Shown here piece by piece: positions 44,513 through 46,065 of a DNA stretch of 46,065 bases. The DNA comes from a virus: IMG/VR virus record IMGVR_UViG_3300035170_000019, positions 1 through 46,065 of that record. The stretch is one strand, 5' to 3'. The notes beneath the pieces are model-generated. The model worked only from the letters and a program-made list of their open reading frames with translations, had not been told where the DNA came from and ran no database searches. Every line of letters starts with the position of its first letter. Position 1 is the first letter of the stretch. A program made the position numbers and the translations under genes.

Positions 44513-44853
44513 GGCTGGACACCGTTCTCGGGGCTCGGGTCCGCGGCGGCGGACTTCTTCGGCGCAGCCTTCTTCGGTGCCGGTGCGGCGTCAGGCTTCG
44601 GAGGTGCCACCAGCTCCGGGCCCGGCTCGCCAACGACGGTCACCGGGGCGTCCTGCGGCTCCGGCGCAGCCTCCACCGGGGCGTCCTCGGCGGGCTGCTC
44701 GGTCGCCTCGGCCACAACGGCCTCGGTCTCTTCCCACGCATTCGACGCGCCACCAGTCGTAGACTTCGGCATCTTCCTCTCCTCCTCACACATCGGGCAG
44801 GCCACGAGATCCGCGGCGATGCCCTTGCACCCGCACTGCTGGCACTCCCACAT
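44509..44853 (-). CDS. Zinc-ribbon protein with Ala/Pro/Glu-rich tail
   Basis: A 114-residue protein. It starts with CQQCGCKGIAADLVACPMCE, a four-Cys zinc ribbon, followed by an unordered acidic tail (EETEAVVAEATEQPAEDAPV; PKPDAAPAPKKAAPKKSAAA). Preceded by GGAGG. It may be a small head-module accessory; no family recognised. Confidence 0.65.
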   Translation of the reverse strand: MWECQQCGCKGIAADLVACPMCEEERKMPKSTTGGASNAWEETEAVVAEATEQPAEDAPVEAAPEPQDAPVTVVGEPGPELVAPPKPDAAPAPKKAAPKKSAAADPSPENGVQP

Positions 44854-44871
44854 CGCCGCGGATCCCTCCTG

Positions 44872-45369
44872 CTAGGACACCGACGCGCCGGTGTCGAGCG
44901 GCAGATACGTCAGGTACCAGTCGATCGCGCCGGTCATCGTCGCCACCCCAGTGGTGACGGTGATGATCCCGGCGTTGACGATGAACGCAGCCTGAGCCAG
45001 GAACGGCGACTTGCCCGCGACAGCGCTGGCGCCGCCGTTGGCCAGGGTCGTCGGCGCACCCGCGATGGTCGCGGCCACAGCGAACACAGCACCGGCTTCG
45101 CCGCCGCCGACGACGGTGGCAGCGGCGATACCGGCCACCTGCGCACCGGCAGCACCCACAGTCGGAGTCGCACCGAGCGAGATCGTGCCGGTGGTCCCGG
45201 ACAGGACCGTGGAGACACGGCCCACCAGCGAAGTCACCAGCACCATGCCACCGGCGACCGTGAACAGCGTTGCCGACGACCCGGAGTTCGGCGGTGTCTG
45301 CGCGGCCTTGACGACCTGGTTGCCGTACTCGAGCAGCCTCAGCTGAGAGCCCTGGATGAAGTTCGCCAT
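44872..45369 (-). CDS. Structural protein, head decoration candidate
   Basis: A 165-residue protein. It starts MANFIQGSQLRLLEYGNQVV and then is very rich in Ala, Gly, Val and Thr (AGGMVLVTSLVGRVSTVLSG; ATVVGGGEAGAVFAVAATIA), ending TGVATMTGAIDWYLTYLPLD. The composition fits a beta-rich shell or decoration protein. Second gene after the capsid in the leftward order. Confidence 0.62.
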   Translation of the reverse strand: MANFIQGSQLRLLEYGNQVVKAAQTPPNSGSSATLFTVAGGMVLVTSLVGRVSTVLSGTTGTISLGATPTVGAAGAQVAGIAAATVVGGGEAGAVFAVAATIAGAPTTLANGGASAVAGKSPFLAQAAFIVNAGIITVTTGVATMTGAIDWYLTYLPLDTGASVS

Positions 45370-45372
45370 GGC

Positions 45373-45825
45373 TCACGCACCCAGCAGTGCGAGGTTCGCC
45401 GGGGTCCGCGCGACGGTCAGGTCATGCAGAACCGCGATCACCGTGGTGGTGTTGGTGCCGGTCGCCTGGATGTACTGGAAGCCGTCAGCGAACTGCGACG
45501 TCAGGAACGAGATCGTCGAGGTGTAGCCGGTCGTGCCGGCCAGCGCCACGCTGTTCGTGGTCCACACCGCGTTCTGCTTCGTCCAACCGGCGGTGCCGTT
45601 GGTGGTGGTGTTCTGGTCCCAGTACACCGGCTGGCCGAAGCCGTTGGCGGTGGTCCAGGTGGTGGTGGAACCGCCGAACGTCTTCGCGGCCACGACAGCC
45701 AGCGAAGCCGCACCGGAGCTCTTCACGATGAACGTCACGGCCGAAGCGTTCTTCAGCGTGAACATGTTGCCGGACGCGTCGTGAACGACATCGAAAACGC
45801 GTCCGTGTCCGTACTGACCAGCCAT
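45373..45825 (-). CDS. Structural protein after capsid, head decoration candidate
   Basis: A 150-residue protein (MAGQYGHGRVFDVVHDASGN; FTLKNASAVTFIVKSSGAAS; LAVVAAKTFGGSTTTWTTAN; FADGFQYIQATGTNTTTVIA). Such proteins follow the capsid gene in many Streptomyces phages and probably decorate the head. A 113-bp gap lies between its start and the capsid stop. Confidence 0.65.
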   Translation of the reverse strand: MAGQYGHGRVFDVVHDASGNMFTLKNASAVTFIVKSSGAASLAVVAAKTFGGSTTTWTTANGFGQPVYWDQNTTTNGTAGWTKQNAVWTTNSVALAGTTGYTSTISFLTSQFADGFQYIQATGTNTTTVIAVLHDLTVARTPANLALLGA

Positions 45826-45902
45826 CGCTGGTCACCTCCTCATGTGCGGCTTGGACTTGGACCGGGGGTGCCACTGCCCGGCTTGCTGATTCGGGGCGGG
45901 GA

Positions 45903-45926
45903 CCCGGCCGCAGGATTACGGCCGGG
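45903..45926 (-). terminator. Hairpin downstream of capsid gene
   Basis: CCCGGCCG (45903-45910) pairs with CGGCCGGG (45919-45926) over eight bases. In the circular genome it is 28 bp beyond the capsid stop codon. It may be a terminator or a stabiliser that boosts capsid transcript, since the structural genes continue after it. Confidence 0.5.
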
Positions 45927-45938
45927 GCCTGCCCGTAC

Positions 45939-46065
45939 TCGACCAGCCGCCGGTTAGCGGGACTGGAGCTGCACGAACGGCGACAGGGTGTTCGCCGAGC
46001 CGTTGTGCGGGGTCAGAGCGGACTGGAGCCACGGGCGGCCGTCGACACGCTCGATCAGCCGGTAC
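45939..46065. repeat. Right copy of 127-bp terminal direct repeat
   Basis: Exact copy of bases 1-127. It contains the 3' end of the major capsid gene only (the stop codon at 45954-45956 onward), so no separate gene should be called here. Interpreted as the overlap of a circular contig. Confidence 0.95.

Noticed and set aside
44332-45957. 541-codon rightward frame opposite the decoration and small head genes
   Set aside because: Arg-rich shadow composition; it spans several well-coupled leftward genes.

Overview
This window is one complete, circular temperate phage genome (or excised prophage) of an actinobacterial host, most likely Streptomyces or a close relative. The evidence is the very high GC content, frequent GTG starts, dense ATGA/GTGA start-stop overlaps, HK97-type head genes, a long-tail (siphovirus) module and an integrase. 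The first 127 bases are repeated exactly at the end (45939-46065), so the unique length is 45938 bp. The break falls just inside the 3' end of the major capsid gene. No tRNA, rRNA, insertion sequence or CRISPR array was seen.

Layout. The late module runs leftward from a promoter near 8450: a small membrane protein, small and large terminase, (an HNH endonuclease gene inserted on the opposite strand), a second small membrane protein, a giant portal-MuF-ParB fusion, a ClpP-type prohead protease fused to a scaffold-like domain, and the major capsid protein. Across the circle junction it continues leftward through decoration and connector proteins (45.8-41.2 kb), two tube-like proteins sharing an N-terminus, the G/GT tail chaperone with a -1 slippery site, tape measure, tail-tip proteins, a secreted SGNH hydrolase, and a lysis cassette (holin candidates, DUF1906-type endolysin, HNH protein, collagen-like membrane protein) that ends near 28.95 kb.

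The early/replication module also runs leftward, from the immunity region at 24.85 kb down to about 10.2 kb. It holds a chain of very small overlapping genes, a RecT-like annealing protein, a Bro-N antirepressor, a C5-cytosine methyltransferase spread over two overlapping frames, an adenine methyltransferase, a LuxR-type regulator, a replication initiator that carries its own iteron origin, a zinc-motif protein and a DnaB-like ATPase lacking the Walker A lysine. An immunity switch (24.65-25.6 kb) has divergent XRE-type regulators over an array of GCAAACC repeats. A tyrosine integrase follows at 25.9-26.8 kb.

Rightward genes sit as islands in the leftward genome: 5.9-6.3, 9.1-10.2, 15.8-16.0, 25.0-25.9 and 27.1-28.9 kb. 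Several islands are set off by palindromic operators: LexA-like boxes at 5805, 5851, 8433 and 25554; a ribbon-helix-helix operator set at 9033-9112; TGCAT repeats at 15669-15750; and a perfect 17-bp inverted repeat around a TTGACA promoter at 28316-28358. The clearest points of interest are this operator architecture, the origin inside the initiator gene, the dual-frame methyltransferase, the portal-ParB fusion and the secreted SGNH hydrolase. Functions not tied to a named motif are inference from position.
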